Shown: positions 17,094 through 25,703, numbered from the stretch's first letter. The stretch is DNA of 37,511 bases from Actinospineispora spinosispora DSM 44797 (GCF_000429025.1 NZ_AUBB01000052.1:1-37511), one strand, 5' to 3'. Made by a program: numbers and translations. Notes: generated from the letters alone by a model not told the origin.

Positions 17094-17225
17094 ATGCCAG
17101 CCAAATACAATAATTGCTCTGGGGAATTATTAGCTCGCACTGGAGGCCGCTATGGCTCGCGCGGCGCCCGCCAGGTGATGCCGGCTCCGGGCTCTATCCG
17201 GCCTCGGTGAAGCGCCAGCGGAGGC
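16882..17225. other. AT-rich intergenic stretch upstream of the methyltransferase
   Basis: About 16900-17130 is visibly AT-rich against a very GC-rich background. It presumably carries the methyltransferase promoter. The drop in GC suggests DNA of different origin or a nucleoid-silenced region. Confidence 0.5.
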
Positions 17226-18395
17226 CTACCGAGAGCCCGCGCGGTGAAGAACGGACCCGTCCGGCAGAGGGCGATCGGTGACAACGCGGGCCAGTGCCTC
17301 GAGGGCGAACGTCCAGCAGCCGTCGGTGACACCGGCTCGGGTGGTGATCCGGAGCCGGGACACACCGTCGGGCACCGACGGTGGCCGGAAGCAGCCGACC
17401 CGTACGCCCGCCGCGTGTACAGCGGCCTGTGCGAGAACGGCGTCGCGCGCGGACGGCATCGGTACCGAGAGCAACGCGCCCTCGGTGGCGGGCACGCCGA
17501 GTGCATCGGCGAGCTCGTGGTTGCGACGGTGGATCAGCAGCGGCAGGTCGGGCTGCTCGCGTAGACATCGCAGGGCGGCCAGCGCGCCGGCCGCGGACGC
17601 CGGCGCCAGACCGGTGTCGAAGATGAACGGCCGGGCACGGTTGGTCAGGTGGTCGATCAGCGCGGCCGAACCGAGGACGACACCGCCCATGGAGCCGAAC
17701 GCCTTCGACAGCGTCGCCGTCGTCACCACGTTCGGGCTGTCCGCCAGGCCGAGCGCGTGCACCAGGCCCCGCCCGCCGGAGCCGACGACACCCAGCGCGT
17801 GGGCTTCGTCGACGACCAGCAGCGCATCGTGCTCGACGCAGACCTCGGCCAGTTCGGCGAGCGGTGCGACGTCACCCAGCACCGAGAACACCGACTCGGT
17901 GAGCACGATCGCCCGGCGGCCACGCGCCGCCGCCAGCGCGGCGGCGACCTTGGCGACATCGTTGTGCCCGACCACCTGGATGTCCGCCCGGGACAGCCGC
18001 GCGCCGTCGATCAGCGACGCGTGCACGTGACTGTCCGACACGATCAGCGACTGTCGGTCCGCCAGGACCGTCACCGCGGACAGGTTGGCGTGATAGCCGG
18101 TCGAGAACACCAGCGCGGCCTCGTGGCCGGTGAACCGGGCGAGCTCGTGTTCCAGCGTGGTGTGCAGCGTGGTCGTACCGGTCACCAGCCGGGACGCGCA
18201 GGCTCCCGCCCCCCAGGTCAGGGCGGCGTCGGCGGCCGCCCGCCGCACCTCGGGGTGGTTGCTCAACCCCAGGTAGTCGTTGTTGGCCAGGTCGATGATG
18301 TCCTCGTCGGCCTGGCGCGGTCGCAGCACACGCTGCACATCGGCGTGCTCCCGCGCGACCCGCTGTGCGGCGAACCACTGTTCCCAGCTGGTCAT
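17226..18395 (-). CDS. bioF: 8-amino-7-oxononanoate synthase
   Basis: BioF is a pyridoxal-phosphate enzyme that joins pimeloyl thioester and L-alanine to give 8-amino-7-oxononanoate, the first step of the biotin ring pathway. The 389-residue protein has the usual alpha-oxoamine synthase marks: NDYLGLSNHP (39-48), SRLVTG, FSTGYHAN, VVDEAHALG with Asp196 and His199, and the PLP lysine in TLSKAFGSMGG (Lys231). ATG 18395 starts MTSWEQW, four bases after the bioB stop, so translation is probably coupled. No bioA or bioD lies in the window. Confidence 0.93.
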   Translation of the reverse strand: MTSWEQWFAAQRVAREHADVQRVLRPRQADEDIIDLANNDYLGLSNHPEVRRAAADAALTWGAGACASRLVTGTTTLHTTLEHELARFTGHEAALVFSTGYHANLSAVTVLADRQSLIVSDSHVHASLIDGARLSRADIQVVGHNDVAKVAAALAAARGRRAIVLTESVFSVLGDVAPLAELAEVCVEHDALLVVDEAHALGVVGSGGRGLVHALGLADSPNVVTTATLSKAFGSMGGVVLGSAALIDHLTNRARPFIFDTGLAPASAAGALAALRCLREQPDLPLLIHRRNHELADALGVPATEGALLSVPMPSARDAVLAQAAVHAAGVRVGCFRPPSVPDGVSRLRITTRAGVTDGCWTFALEALARVVTDRPLPDGSVLHRAGSR

Positions 18396-18399
18396 CGGG

Positions 18400-19458
18400 T
18401 CAGGCGTTGGGCAGGAGGTCGGTGCCCGCCCCCCGGTACCGAATCTCAGAGCGTTCGAGGCCACGCGCCTGGTCGGCCTCGGAGCCCAGGACCACGAACC
18501 CGTTGTCCCGGATCATCGCCAGGTCCGACTCGGCGTCCTGGCCCTCCGTGGTGAGGTAGTCGCCGAGGAACAGCGAGTTGGCGATCTGCAGTGCGATCGG
18601 CTGTAGGGACCGCAGGTGCAGCTCGCGGCCGCCGGCGATCCGCACCTCCCGGTCGGGGCAGACGATCCGGGCGGCGGCCAGGATCTTGACGCAGCGGGTC
18701 GGCGAGAGCTCCCAGGTGTCGCCCAGCGGCGTTCCGTCGACCGGGATCAGGAAGTTGACCGGAATCGAGTCCGACCCCAGATCGCGCAGTGCGAACAGCG
18801 CCTCGACCAGCTGTTCGTCGGATTCGCCCAGCCCCGCGATCAGACCTGAGCACGGCGACAGGCCGGCGCTCTTCGCTTTGCCGACGGTGTCCACCCGGTC
18901 GGCGTAGGTGTGGGTCTGGACGATCGCGGCGTGGTTGCTCTCGGCGGTGTTGATGTTGTGGTTGTAGGCGTCGACGCCGGCGTCCTTGAGCTGCTGCGCC
19001 TGGCCATCCTTCAGCAGGCCGAGGCAGGCGCAGACCTCGACGCCCGGGTACTGCTGCTTGAGCGTCCCCACCATGTCGGTGACCTTGTCGATGTCGCGGC
19101 TCGACGGGCCGCGACCGGAGGCGACCAGACATACCCGGCTGGCGCCGCCCTTGAGCCCCGCGCCGGCCTGGGCGAGTGCCTCGTCGGTGGACAGCCACGA
19201 GTACTTCAGGATCGGGGCGCTGGAGCCGAGCGCCTGCGAGCAGTAGTTGCAGTTCTCCTGGCACAGGCCCGACTTGAGGTTGACCAGGTAGTTCACCTTG
19301 ACCGTGTTGCCGAAGTACGCCCAGCGCAGCCGTGCGGCGGCGGCCACGACGGACATCAGCTCATCGTCGGGGGCGCGCAGGACCGCGAGTGCGTCGTCCT
19401 GGGTCGCCGGGTTCCCGGCGAGGATCGCATCGGCAAGCTGCTGAAAGGCGGTGCTCAT
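18400..19458 (-). CDS. bioB: Biotin synthase
   Basis: BioB is a radical SAM enzyme that inserts sulfur into dethiobiotin to give biotin. The 352-residue protein carries the radical SAM cluster motif CQENCNYC (Cys66, Cys70, Cys73) and the biotin synthase segments YNHNINTAE, GLIAGLGES, IPVNFLIPVDGTPL and VRIAGGRE. ATG 19458 has GGGAGA eight bases upstream. The longer GTG frame at 19497 would run into the operator and is rejected. It is first in a bioB-bioF operon and divergent from the TetR gene, with two BioQ-type sites between. Confidence 0.95.
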   Translation of the reverse strand: MSTAFQQLADAILAGNPATQDDALAVLRAPDDELMSVVAAAARLRWAYFGNTVKVNYLVNLKSGLCQENCNYCSQALGSSAPILKYSWLSTDEALAQAGAGLKGGASRVCLVASGRGPSSRDIDKVTDMVGTLKQQYPGVEVCACLGLLKDGQAQQLKDAGVDAYNHNINTAESNHAAIVQTHTYADRVDTVGKAKSAGLSPCSGLIAGLGESDEQLVEALFALRDLGSDSIPVNFLIPVDGTPLGDTWELSPTRCVKILAAARIVCPDREVRIAGGRELHLRSLQPIALQIANSLFLGDYLTTEGQDAESDLAMIRDNGFVVLGSEADQARGLERSEIRYRGAGTDLLPNA

Positions 19459-19480
19459 CGTTCTCCCTTGTGGCCCGGCG

Positions 19481-19529
19481 ACCTGAACGCAGTTCACCTT
19501 AACATCGTTCAGGTGAACTGCGTTCAGGT
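19481..19529. promoter_or_regulatory. Double BioQ operator between bioB and bioQ
   Basis: Two 19-base arms (19481-19499 and 19511-19529) are perfect reverse complements across an 11-base spacer. Each arm contains TGAAC-N3-GTTCA (TGAACGCAGTTCA and TGAACTGCGTTCA), which matches the known actinobacterial BioQ operator. It lies in the divergent promoter region, so it should control bioBF and the regulator itself. Confidence 0.85.
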
Positions 19530-19559
19530 TAGACTGGCCGGTGAACGGAAGGAGCCGGT

Positions 19560-20123
19560 GTGCGCCACCATCGCGGCGACGTCATCGCCCGCGCGATCAC
19601 GGTCCTCGACGAGTACGGCCTGGAGTCGCTGACCATGCGCAGGCTCGCCGCCGAACTCGGTGTGCAGGCCAGCGCGTTGTATCACCACGTGCCGAACAAG
19701 CAGACCCTGCTGGCCGCTGTCGCCGACGAGATCCTGGCCCGGGGCAGGCGGCCGCGCCGTGCCCGAGCATGGGACCACCGCGTCATCGAGCTGTGTACCG
19801 AGCTCAGGGACGCGATGCTGGCCTACCGGGACGGGGCCGAGGTCGTCGTCACCGCCTACACCTTCGGCCTCGGCGCGGGCAGTCTCGCGCCCGACCTCCG
19901 ACAAGCCCTCCACGACGGCGGACTACCCGAGGACCTCGTCGACCTCGGCGCCCGCGCACTGCTGCACCTCGTGTTCGGCCACACCATGGAAGAACAGACC
20001 GCGCTGCAAGCCGCCAGCGCCGGAGCGATCGACCGGGCCCCCGGCGGACCGACCGACTTCCCCCAGGGACTCGAGCTGCTCCTCGACGGACTGAGGTCCA
20101 GGTCCAGGACACAGTCCCGCTGA
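19560..20123 (+). CDS. bioQ: TetR-family regulator of biotin synthesis, BioQ
   Basis: This is a 187-residue TetR-type repressor. The N-terminal helix-turn-helix (about 8-50) reads VIARAITVLDEYGLESLTMRRLAAELGV then SALYHHVPNKQTLL, the TetR signature. The rest is a helical ligand-binding and dimer domain. BioQ is known in corynebacteria and mycobacteria to repress biotin genes by binding TGAAC-N3-GTTCA. Two such sites sit directly upstream, and bioBF is divergent, so the assignment rests on both family and site. GTG 19560 has AAGGAG about seven bases upstream. Confidence 0.85.
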   Translation: MRHHRGDVIARAITVLDEYGLESLTMRRLAAELGVQASALYHHVPNKQTLLAAVADEILARGRRPRRARAWDHRVIELCTELRDAMLAYRDGAEVVVTAYTFGLGAGSLAPDLRQALHDGGLPEDLVDLGARALLHLVFGHTMEEQTALQAASAGAIDRAPGGPTDFPQGLELLLDGLRSRSRTQSR

Positions 20124-20148
20124 CGAGGTGACAGGCACGGAGCGTCAG

Positions 20149-21342
20149 TCAGGCCCTCGGTGACGCGTCGTCCATAGGGAAGGTGTGGACCAGGGTCTCG
20201 AAGCGGTCGAACAGGTCGAGCACCTCGGTATCGCCGAACGGCAGGAGCTGGGTGAAGAGCACCCCGGTGTCGCGGCGGTCCCAGTCCACCCAGAAGTAGG
20301 TGTTGGCCAGGCCGGCCCAGAACAGGCTTCCGGCGGAGCGACCGGCCGAGGTGGGTTCGGCGTTGAGCATGCCGAGCAGGCTCCACTTCTTCGTCACTCC
20401 GGGGAGGAACTCGACGTCGGCCGACGTTCCCGGGTCGGCGCTCGTGAACCGGCCGATTGTCAGCCCACCGATCTGGTTGCCCGCCGCCTCCGCGAGGGTG
20501 TCCGACCGGAGGATGCGGACCCCGTCCAGCGCGCCGCCGCCCAGCAGCATCCGCAGGAACGCCAGGAAGTCCCCCGGTGTGCCGTACATTCCGCCACCGG
20601 ACATCTGGAACTCGGGCTCCTGGGTGATCTCGAAATCGATGCCGACCGGCCCGTCCTCGGTGCGGGCGAACATGGTCGCGAGGCGTCGACGGCGGTCCTC
20701 GGTGAGCAGGAAACCCGTGTCGTGCATGCCCAACGGGTCGAGGACGTGGCCTCGCAGGTACTGCTCGATGGACAGCCCGGAGACCGCCTCGATCGCCTTG
20801 CCGACCCAGTCGGTGTTCGTCCCGTAGTTCCAGCGCGTGCCCGGGTCGAACAGCAGCGGGGTGGTCAGCGTCGCCTCACGGCACTCGATGATGTTCGGCA
20901 GTCCCGCGTGCTGCTGGTAGCGCCCCACCTCGGCGTTCCAGAAGTGGTAGCCGTAGCCGGCGGTGTGTGCGAGCAGGTGGCGCAGGGTGATGTGCGACCG
21001 TGCCCGCCGCAGGACCGGCCGCCCGTCGCCGGAGAACCCCTCCAGCACCGCCGGCTCACGCAGCGCGGGCAGAACCCTTCCGACCGGCTCATCCAGCTCG
21101 AGGTCGCCGCGTTCGACGAGCTGGAGTGCCGCGACCGAGACGATGATCTTGGTCATCGACGCGATCCAGGCGACCGTGTCACAGGCCCACGGCTGGCCGG
21201 GCGCGCGGTCCCCGCTCACCGCGCGACAGAGGATGCCGCTGTCGTCGGCGGCCATCGCCGCCACCCCGGGGACCGCCCCGGACGACACCGCTCGGCGGAG
21301 CAACCGGTCGATGTCGATCTCATTCGTCGAGGTCGAGGGCAT
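20149..21342 (-). CDS. Beta-lactamase-fold serine hydrolase (esterase-like)
   Basis: This 397-residue protein of the class C beta-lactamase/EstB family has no signal peptide and is probably cytoplasmic. The catalytic motif SxxK is SMTK (62-65), and the second-motif Tyr is in RWNYGTN (Tyr173). ITLRHLLAHTAGYGYHFW and MSGGGMYGTPGDFLAFLRMLL are family landmarks. Members include esterases, transesterases and D-peptidases. ATG 21342 lies two bases after the P450 stop, so the two are translated from one message. I infer that it acts on an ester of the P450 or Mce substrate rather than on beta-lactams. Confidence 0.85.
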   Translation of the reverse strand: MPSTSTNEIDIDRLLRRAVSSGAVPGVAAMAADDSGILCRAVSGDRAPGQPWACDTVAWIASMTKIIVSVAALQLVERGDLELDEPVGRVLPALREPAVLEGFSGDGRPVLRRARSHITLRHLLAHTAGYGYHFWNAEVGRYQQHAGLPNIIECREATLTTPLLFDPGTRWNYGTNTDWVGKAIEAVSGLSIEQYLRGHVLDPLGMHDTGFLLTEDRRRRLATMFARTEDGPVGIDFEITQEPEFQMSGGGMYGTPGDFLAFLRMLLGGGALDGVRILRSDTLAEAAGNQIGGLTIGRFTSADPGTSADVEFLPGVTKKWSLLGMLNAEPTSAGRSAGSLFWAGLANTYFWVDWDRRDTGVLFTQLLPFGDTEVLDLFDRFETLVHTFPMDDASPRA

Positions 21343-21344
21343 GG

Positions 21345-22565
21345 CTAGGCCAGCACCATCGGGAGTTCCCGCAACGAACGCGAGGTGAAGTCCAGCTTGT
21401 ACCGGGGCGGACCGTCGAGCAGCACCGTCGCCTCCGGGAACCGCCCGAGGAACCGGGTGAGCATGACCCGGCCCTCCAGGCGCGCGAGCGGGGCGCCGAG
21501 GCAGTAGTGGCTGCCGCTGCCGAAGGCCAGATGTCGGCTGTTGACCCTGCGGATGTCGAATCTGTCGGGCTCGGGGAACTTGCGCGGATCGCGGTTGGCG
21601 GCCGCGTTGCACAGGAACACGAGCCGGCCGGGCCCGATCGTCCGATCGCCGAGCTCGACCTCGCCGACGGTTTTGCGGATCAGGACCCGAAGTGACGGCT
21701 CCAGGCGAAGGATCTCCTCGAGGGCCTGTTCCATCAGCTCGGGGTGGGCTGTCAGCTCGGCGCGCTGCTCCGGATTCTCCGACAGCAGGACCATGGCGTT
21801 GCCCAGCAGATCGGTCGTCGTGGCGTTGCCCGCGCCGAGCAGCACCATCACCATGCACACGAGCTCTTCGGAGGTCAGCGAGTCGTCCACGTCCTGGGCG
21901 TTCTGCAACAGGGTCAGCAGATCGTTCGGCTGCGTCCCGGTGGCGGCGCGTCGGCGCCGGATGTGTCCGTCCAGGTAGTCGATCATCTCGGAGCCGGTGT
22001 GCAGCGCCTGGACCCGGTCCTCGCCCTGGACCGTGAACATCAACGAGTCGATCAGCGCCTGGGTCCAGCGCCGGAAGTGGACGTGGTCCTCGGGTGGGAT
22101 GCCGATCATCGTCGCGATGACCTGCACCGGCAGTTTCTCCGCTATCTCGCCGACGAAGTCGACCTCCTGGCCCGCGTCGAACTCGTCGAGGATCTCGTCG
22201 GCCGCGGTGACCAGGACATCGGACATCACGTTGATGGCGTCCGGGGTGAACGCATGGCGCACGAGGTTGCGCAGCCTCGTGTGCTTCGGCGCGTCGAGGA
22301 AGAGCAGAAAGTTCTTGAAGTGCTCGACGTAGCGGACCTGCCGGTCGTCGGAACTGTCGTGGATCGCGGCGGGTGATTCCCAGAACGTGTCGTTGGAGAA
22401 CGAGTCCCTGCTGCGGTACACCTTCTCCACATCGGCGTGGCGGGTGACGAGAACCATGTTCCGTTCGTCGTCGACGTGCACCCCGCCGTCGCTCTCCCGC
22501 AGTTTCGCATAGGTCTCATGGACATTGTCCTGGGGCGCATGCAACAGCTCCGCAAAGAGGTCCAT
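21345..22565 (-). CDS. Cytochrome P450
   Basis: This is a 406-residue soluble bacterial P450. The I-helix oxygen-binding segment is GAGNATTTD, the K-helix motif is EILR, and the heme loop FGSGSHYCLGAPLARLE places the iron-ligand Cys at 355. It hydroxylates or oxidises a small hydrophobic substrate using O2 and two electrons. ATG 22565 is preferred because GAAGGAG lies eight bases upstream; GTG 22574 would overlap that site. It is divergent from an iron-sulfur flavoprotein reductase, which may be its electron donor although no separate ferredoxin gene is present. A TetR-type operator lies between them. Confidence 0.92.
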   Translation of the reverse strand: MDLFAELLHAPQDNVHETYAKLRESDGGVHVDDERNMVLVTRHADVEKVYRSRDSFSNDTFWESPAAIHDSSDDRQVRYVEHFKNFLLFLDAPKHTRLRNLVRHAFTPDAINVMSDVLVTAADEILDEFDAGQEVDFVGEIAEKLPVQVIATMIGIPPEDHVHFRRWTQALIDSLMFTVQGEDRVQALHTGSEMIDYLDGHIRRRRAATGTQPNDLLTLLQNAQDVDDSLTSEELVCMVMVLLGAGNATTTDLLGNAMVLLSENPEQRAELTAHPELMEQALEEILRLEPSLRVLIRKTVGEVELGDRTIGPGRLVFLCNAAANRDPRKFPEPDRFDIRRVNSRHLAFGSGSHYCLGAPLARLEGRVMLTRFLGRFPEATVLLDGPPRYKLDFTSRSLRELPMVLA

Positions 22566-22634
22566 AACCGCCACTCCTTCAGTTCTGCAGCACGCCGCAC
22601 GCCCGAGCAGAACGGCTCCGTATCTCGTCTCCTG

Positions 22635-22663
22635 TTTACAGATTAGAGTAAAGACTCTAGACT
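22635..22663 (+). promoter_or_regulatory. Promoter of the reductase gene, leaderless
   Basis: TTTACA (22635-22640), a 17-base spacer and TAGACT (22658-22663) form a good -35/-10 pair. The -10 ends six bases before the ATG at 22670, and there is no ribosome binding site, so the transcript is probably leaderless. Confidence 0.6.
22644..22659. promoter_or_regulatory. TetR-type operator, copy 1 (P450/reductase divergon)
   Basis: TAGAGTAAAGACTCTA has 6-base arms that are exact reverse complements around four bases. It lies in the spacer and -10 of the reductase promoter. It shares TAGAGTANNNNCTCTA with the site at 35506-35521. Confidence 0.7.
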
Positions 22664-22669
22664 AGCTAC

Positions 22670-23638
22670 ATGTCAAGTACGGCCACCCAAAATGATCCCG
22701 ACCTCGCGCTCCCGATCGACGTCGTGGTCCGACGGAAGCGGCGCATCGCCTCCCGGGTCGTGGCCATTGACCTCGAGCCGTCCTCGGCCCGGTTCCCCGA
22801 CTGGACACCTGGTGCACATATCGACGTCCGCACTCCGGTGGGATGGCGCTCCTACTCGCTGTGCGGCTCGGTAGACGAACCGGTATGGCGTATCGCGGTT
22901 CTCCGCGAGGAATCCGGCCGGGGCGGATCGGCCTGGGTCCATGACCACCTGGAAGCAGGGATGACGCTGTCCGTGCGCACCGCGCGGAATCTGTTTCCGG
23001 TCATCGAATCAAAGCGTTATCTGTTCATCGCGGGCGGAATCGGAATCACTCCGCTGCTGCCGATGCTGACCGAGGTCGACGCGGCCGGGGCGCAGTGGAG
23101 CTTGACGTACGGGGCGAGCTGCCGCGGCGCGATGGCGTTCCTCGACGAGCTCGCCGAGTACGGGGGCCGGGTCCGGCTCTGGCCGCTGGACAGCCATGGC
23201 CTGCTCCCCCTCGACTCGCTGCTACCGCCTCATACCGACGACCCGACCGCGGTCTACTGCTGCGGCCCCGAAGGGCTCATCTCGGCCGTCGAGCAGCGCT
23301 GCCAGGACCTGCCTCGGGTGGACCTGCGCATCGAGCGGTTCACCGCGCGGACCAGCGACGACACCGAGAACGGCGCGTTCGACGTGGTGCTGGCGCGCAG
23401 TGGGCGACGGCTCACCGTGGGGCCGGACGACACGATCCTCGACGTGGTCGAGGACGCCGGGATCATGACGGCCTGGTCCTGCCGGGTTGGGGTGTGCGGC
23501 ACCTGCGAGACCCGGGTGCTCAGCGGGACACCTCAGCACCGCGACGAGGTGCTGTACCCGGAGGAGCGCGAGGCGAACGACCGCATGATGACCTGTGTCT
23601 CACGAGCGGAGACGGATGAGCTGACTCTCGACCTCTGA
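22670..23638 (+). CDS. Phthalate-dioxygenase-reductase-type flavin/2Fe-2S oxidoreductase
   Basis: This 322-residue electron-transfer protein passes electrons from NAD(P)H through FMN to a 2Fe-2S centre. Domain order is flavin-binding (about 15-110, with RSYSL at 60-64), pyridine-nucleotide-binding (about 115-225, with AGGIGITPLL at 121-130 and CCGPEGL) and C-terminal plant-type ferredoxin (about 235-322, Cys271, 276, 279 and 309). This is the PDR/VanB layout, known to feed Rieske oxygenases and some P450s. The island has one of each, and no other reductase is in the window. It ends 16 bases before the TetR gene and probably holds that gene's promoter in its last codons. Confidence 0.92.
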   Translation: MSSTATQNDPDLALPIDVVVRRKRRIASRVVAIDLEPSSARFPDWTPGAHIDVRTPVGWRSYSLCGSVDEPVWRIAVLREESGRGGSAWVHDHLEAGMTLSVRTARNLFPVIESKRYLFIAGGIGITPLLPMLTEVDAAGAQWSLTYGASCRGAMAFLDELAEYGGRVRLWPLDSHGLLPLDSLLPPHTDDPTAVYCCGPEGLISAVEQRCQDLPRVDLRIERFTARTSDDTENGAFDVVLARSGRRLTVGPDDTILDVVEDAGIMTAWSCRVGVCGTCETRVLSGTPQHRDEVLYPEEREANDRMMTCVSRAETDELTLDL

Positions 23639-23648
23639 CCCTTATAAT
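23621..23648 (+). promoter_or_regulatory. Leaderless promoter of the TetR gene
   Basis: CTGACT (23621-23626), a 16-base spacer and a perfect TATAAT (23643-23648) precede the ATG at 23655 by six bases, the same spacing as in the reductase promoter. The TAGAGT operator is absent here, so the regulator may not control itself. Confidence 0.55.
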
Positions 23649-23654
23649 TCGCCT

Positions 23655-24380
23655 ATGCACGCTTCGCCGAGTTCAGCGACGAGCTCTACGGCCGACGGCC
23701 GAGCTGACCGGCGGCCCTCCCGCCAAGATCCCAAACGCCGCAAGTACACCAACCGCGACAGAATTCTCGAGGCCTCTCTCGAGCTGTTCAACACGCACGG
23801 CTTCTCCTCGGTGACCACGAACCTGATCGCCGAACATCTGGGCATCAGCCCGGGCAATCTCTACTATCATTTCCGTAACAAGGAAGAGATCGTAGACACG
23901 ATCTATCTCGATATGGTCGCGAGCGCCAAAACCGGGTCCGAACTCCCCATGGAGGGAAAACTCACTCCGGAACGAATGGCCGCCTACTACACCGGCGCCA
24001 TGGAAGTCCTCTGGAAGTACCGGTCGATAATCGGTGACACCCAGGAGATTCTTCGGCGCGGCTCGATGGCCAGCGAGCACCAAGCGTTCATGCGCTGGTC
24101 GACAGGCCGGTTAAGGGAACTGTTCGACATTCTGTCGAACCAGGGAGAGCTCGATTCGCGCGCGCACTCCCCGGAGGCGCTGGACATGGTGGCGACGAAC
24201 ACCGCGATGCTGCTGACCAACTGGTGGCGTTACCTGAACACCGCTCATCCCCCGTCGGACATCACGGTCGAATCGGTGCGGTCGGGTGCGGCCCACGGAT
24301 TCCATCTGATCGACCCCTACCTCGACCCGGAGTTCGCGGCCGAGGTCCGCGCGGCGATCGCGAACACCCCGAGGCAGTGA
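23655..24380 (+). CDS. TetR-family regulator, candidate controller of the P450 and mce genes
   Basis: This is a 241-residue TetR repressor with a basic 35-residue N-terminal tail before the helix-turn-helix. ILEASLELFNTHGFSSVTTNLIAEHLGI and GNLYYHFRNKEEI (about 37-80) are the TetR signature. The C-terminal domain is helical and rich in Trp and Met, fitting a hydrophobic ligand pocket. It lies between the two operons that share the TAGAGTANNNNCTCTA site, so it is the best candidate for the protein that binds it. That pairing is inference. The ligand is probably the Mce substrate or a coenzyme A derivative. Confidence 0.82.
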   Translation: MHASPSSATSSTADGRADRRPSRQDPKRRKYTNRDRILEASLELFNTHGFSSVTTNLIAEHLGISPGNLYYHFRNKEEIVDTIYLDMVASAKTGSELPMEGKLTPERMAAYYTGAMEVLWKYRSIIGDTQEILRRGSMASEHQAFMRWSTGRLRELFDILSNQGELDSRAHSPEALDMVATNTAMLLTNWWRYLNTAHPPSDITVESVRSGAAHGFHLIDPYLDPEFAAEVRAAIANTPRQ

Positions 24381-24389
24381 TCCGCGCGG

Positions 24390-25703
24390 TCAACCTCCGT
24401 CGCGCTCGATTCGCGGGTAGCCACCGGAGAACGGCCTCAGGTCGTTCAGCGAACCGGGCGCCGGGTAGGGGTTGGTCACCCCGAGCAGTGCGGGGAACTT
24501 GACCGGGTTCGGTTTCACCGTGCCGGCGGTGAACGTGGGGCGGAACGGAAGGTAGGCGGCGCCGTCGTCGCCGTGGTGGTGGATGGCCGCGCCGAAGTTG
24601 CTGAACATCTGCGCGATGTCCGGCCCGTACGGCTTCAGGTACCGCAGCATCGGGTTGACATCGCGCAGCAGCTCCCCGGTGGGTGGCATGAACTCCCGCG
24701 CGCGGTCGCCGAAGTCGGGCACCCTGTCCAGCGTGCCCGGTGCCTCGTCGAGAACCGAGTGCAGGTCCGGCAGCAGACCGCGTAGCCGCGAGCTCGTCGC
24801 CGGTAGCCGGTCCAGCGAGTCGTTCAGGTCCGGCGCCGAGACCCGGAGTGCGCCGGCTATCGGCTCGAGGGAGCGGGACATGCGGGAGATTCCGCCACTG
24901 GCGACCGTTGCACTGTCCAGCACCGCGGGTAGCTTCGCCACGGCCGCCTCGACCGCGTCGCGTTGGCCGGCCGTCGCCGCGCCGAGCCTGTTCGTACTGG
25001 ACACCAGCCGCGCGATCTGACCTCGCCCGACGTCGAGCGACTCGAAGACCTGCTGTAGCTGCTGGGAGATCAGTGTCAGGTCGGTCGACTGGGCGGCGAT
25101 CGCGTCGAGCGCGGTGTCGCCGCTCGCGCCGATCGCGGCGAGCCCGTCGGCGAGTGCGCTGATGTCCCGCTGGCGTCCGTCGGTGGCCAGCGCCATCGAA
25201 CGGATCGCGCCGCCCATCGCGTCTCTCGTCGGCTTGTCCAGGCCGGCCAGGACGTCACGCAGCCGCACCTGCGGTGTCACCGAGGCGGGCGGCAGCGCCA
25301 CCCCGTCAGGAAGGGCCTCGCCCGTGCCGTCCACCAGTGTCACCACCGGCTGACCGGCCAGCGACTTCTCGCCGATCTGGACGGTCACACCGGCATGCAG
25401 CGGTGTCACCATCTCGTCGAGGTTCAGGACGACCCGGATGCCGCGCCCCGGAATCCGGTCCAGCGCGGCGACCTTGCCGACCGGGACACCGGCCGACGCG
25501 ACGTCGGAGTAGGTGACCAGGTTGCCGACGTCGTCGACGTCGAACGACGCGGTGTATCCGCCGCTCCGGTCGAACCAGGGCAGCGCCCCGCCGGCCTGGG
25601 CGTAGAGATAACCGGAATAGCCGAGACACGCGGCGACGAACACCACCAGCGTCGCCGTTCGCCACCCCGGGCCGAAGATTCCGTGCTCGTTCAACGCTGA
25701 CAC
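24390..25703 (-). CDS. mceF: MCE-family protein, sixth of the operon (MceF position)
   Basis: This MCE (mammalian cell entry) protein of about 437 residues is a subunit of a cell-envelope lipid importer. An N-terminal hydrophobic segment (about 15-35) is followed by an MCE domain (about 40-120: YTASFDVDDVGNLV...VPVGKVAAL...ITPLHAG-like turn) and a long helical domain. VAAC in the hydrophobic segment fits a lipobox, which is unusual because MceE is the usual lipoprotein. GTG 25703 overlaps mceE by 13 bases; TTG 25694 would give a four-base overlap. It is the last gene of the operon and meets the TetR gene tail to tail 9 bases away. Confidence 0.85.
   Translation of the reverse strand: MSALNEHGIFGPGWRTATLVVFVAACLGYSGYLYAQAGGALPWFDRSGGYTASFDVDDVGNLVTYSDVASAGVPVGKVAALDRIPGRGIRVVLNLDEMVTPLHAGVTVQIGEKSLAGQPVVTLVDGTGEALPDGVALPPASVTPQVRLRDVLAGLDKPTRDAMGGAIRSMALATDGRQRDISALADGLAAIGASGDTALDAIAAQSTDLTLISQQLQQVFESLDVGRGQIARLVSSTNRLGAATAGQRDAVEAAVAKLPAVLDSATVASGGISRMSRSLEPIAGALRVSAPDLNDSLDRLPATSSRLRGLLPDLHSVLDEAPGTLDRVPDFGDRAREFMPPTGELLRDVNPMLRYLKPYGPDIAQMFSNFGAAIHHHGDDGAAYLPFRPTFTAGTVKPNPVKFPALLGVTNPYPAPGSLNDLRPFSGGYPRIERDGG

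Noticed and set aside
19481..19497. GTG start of bioB at 19497
   Set aside because: It would encode the operator; ATG 19458 has a good ribosome binding site and matches BioB length.
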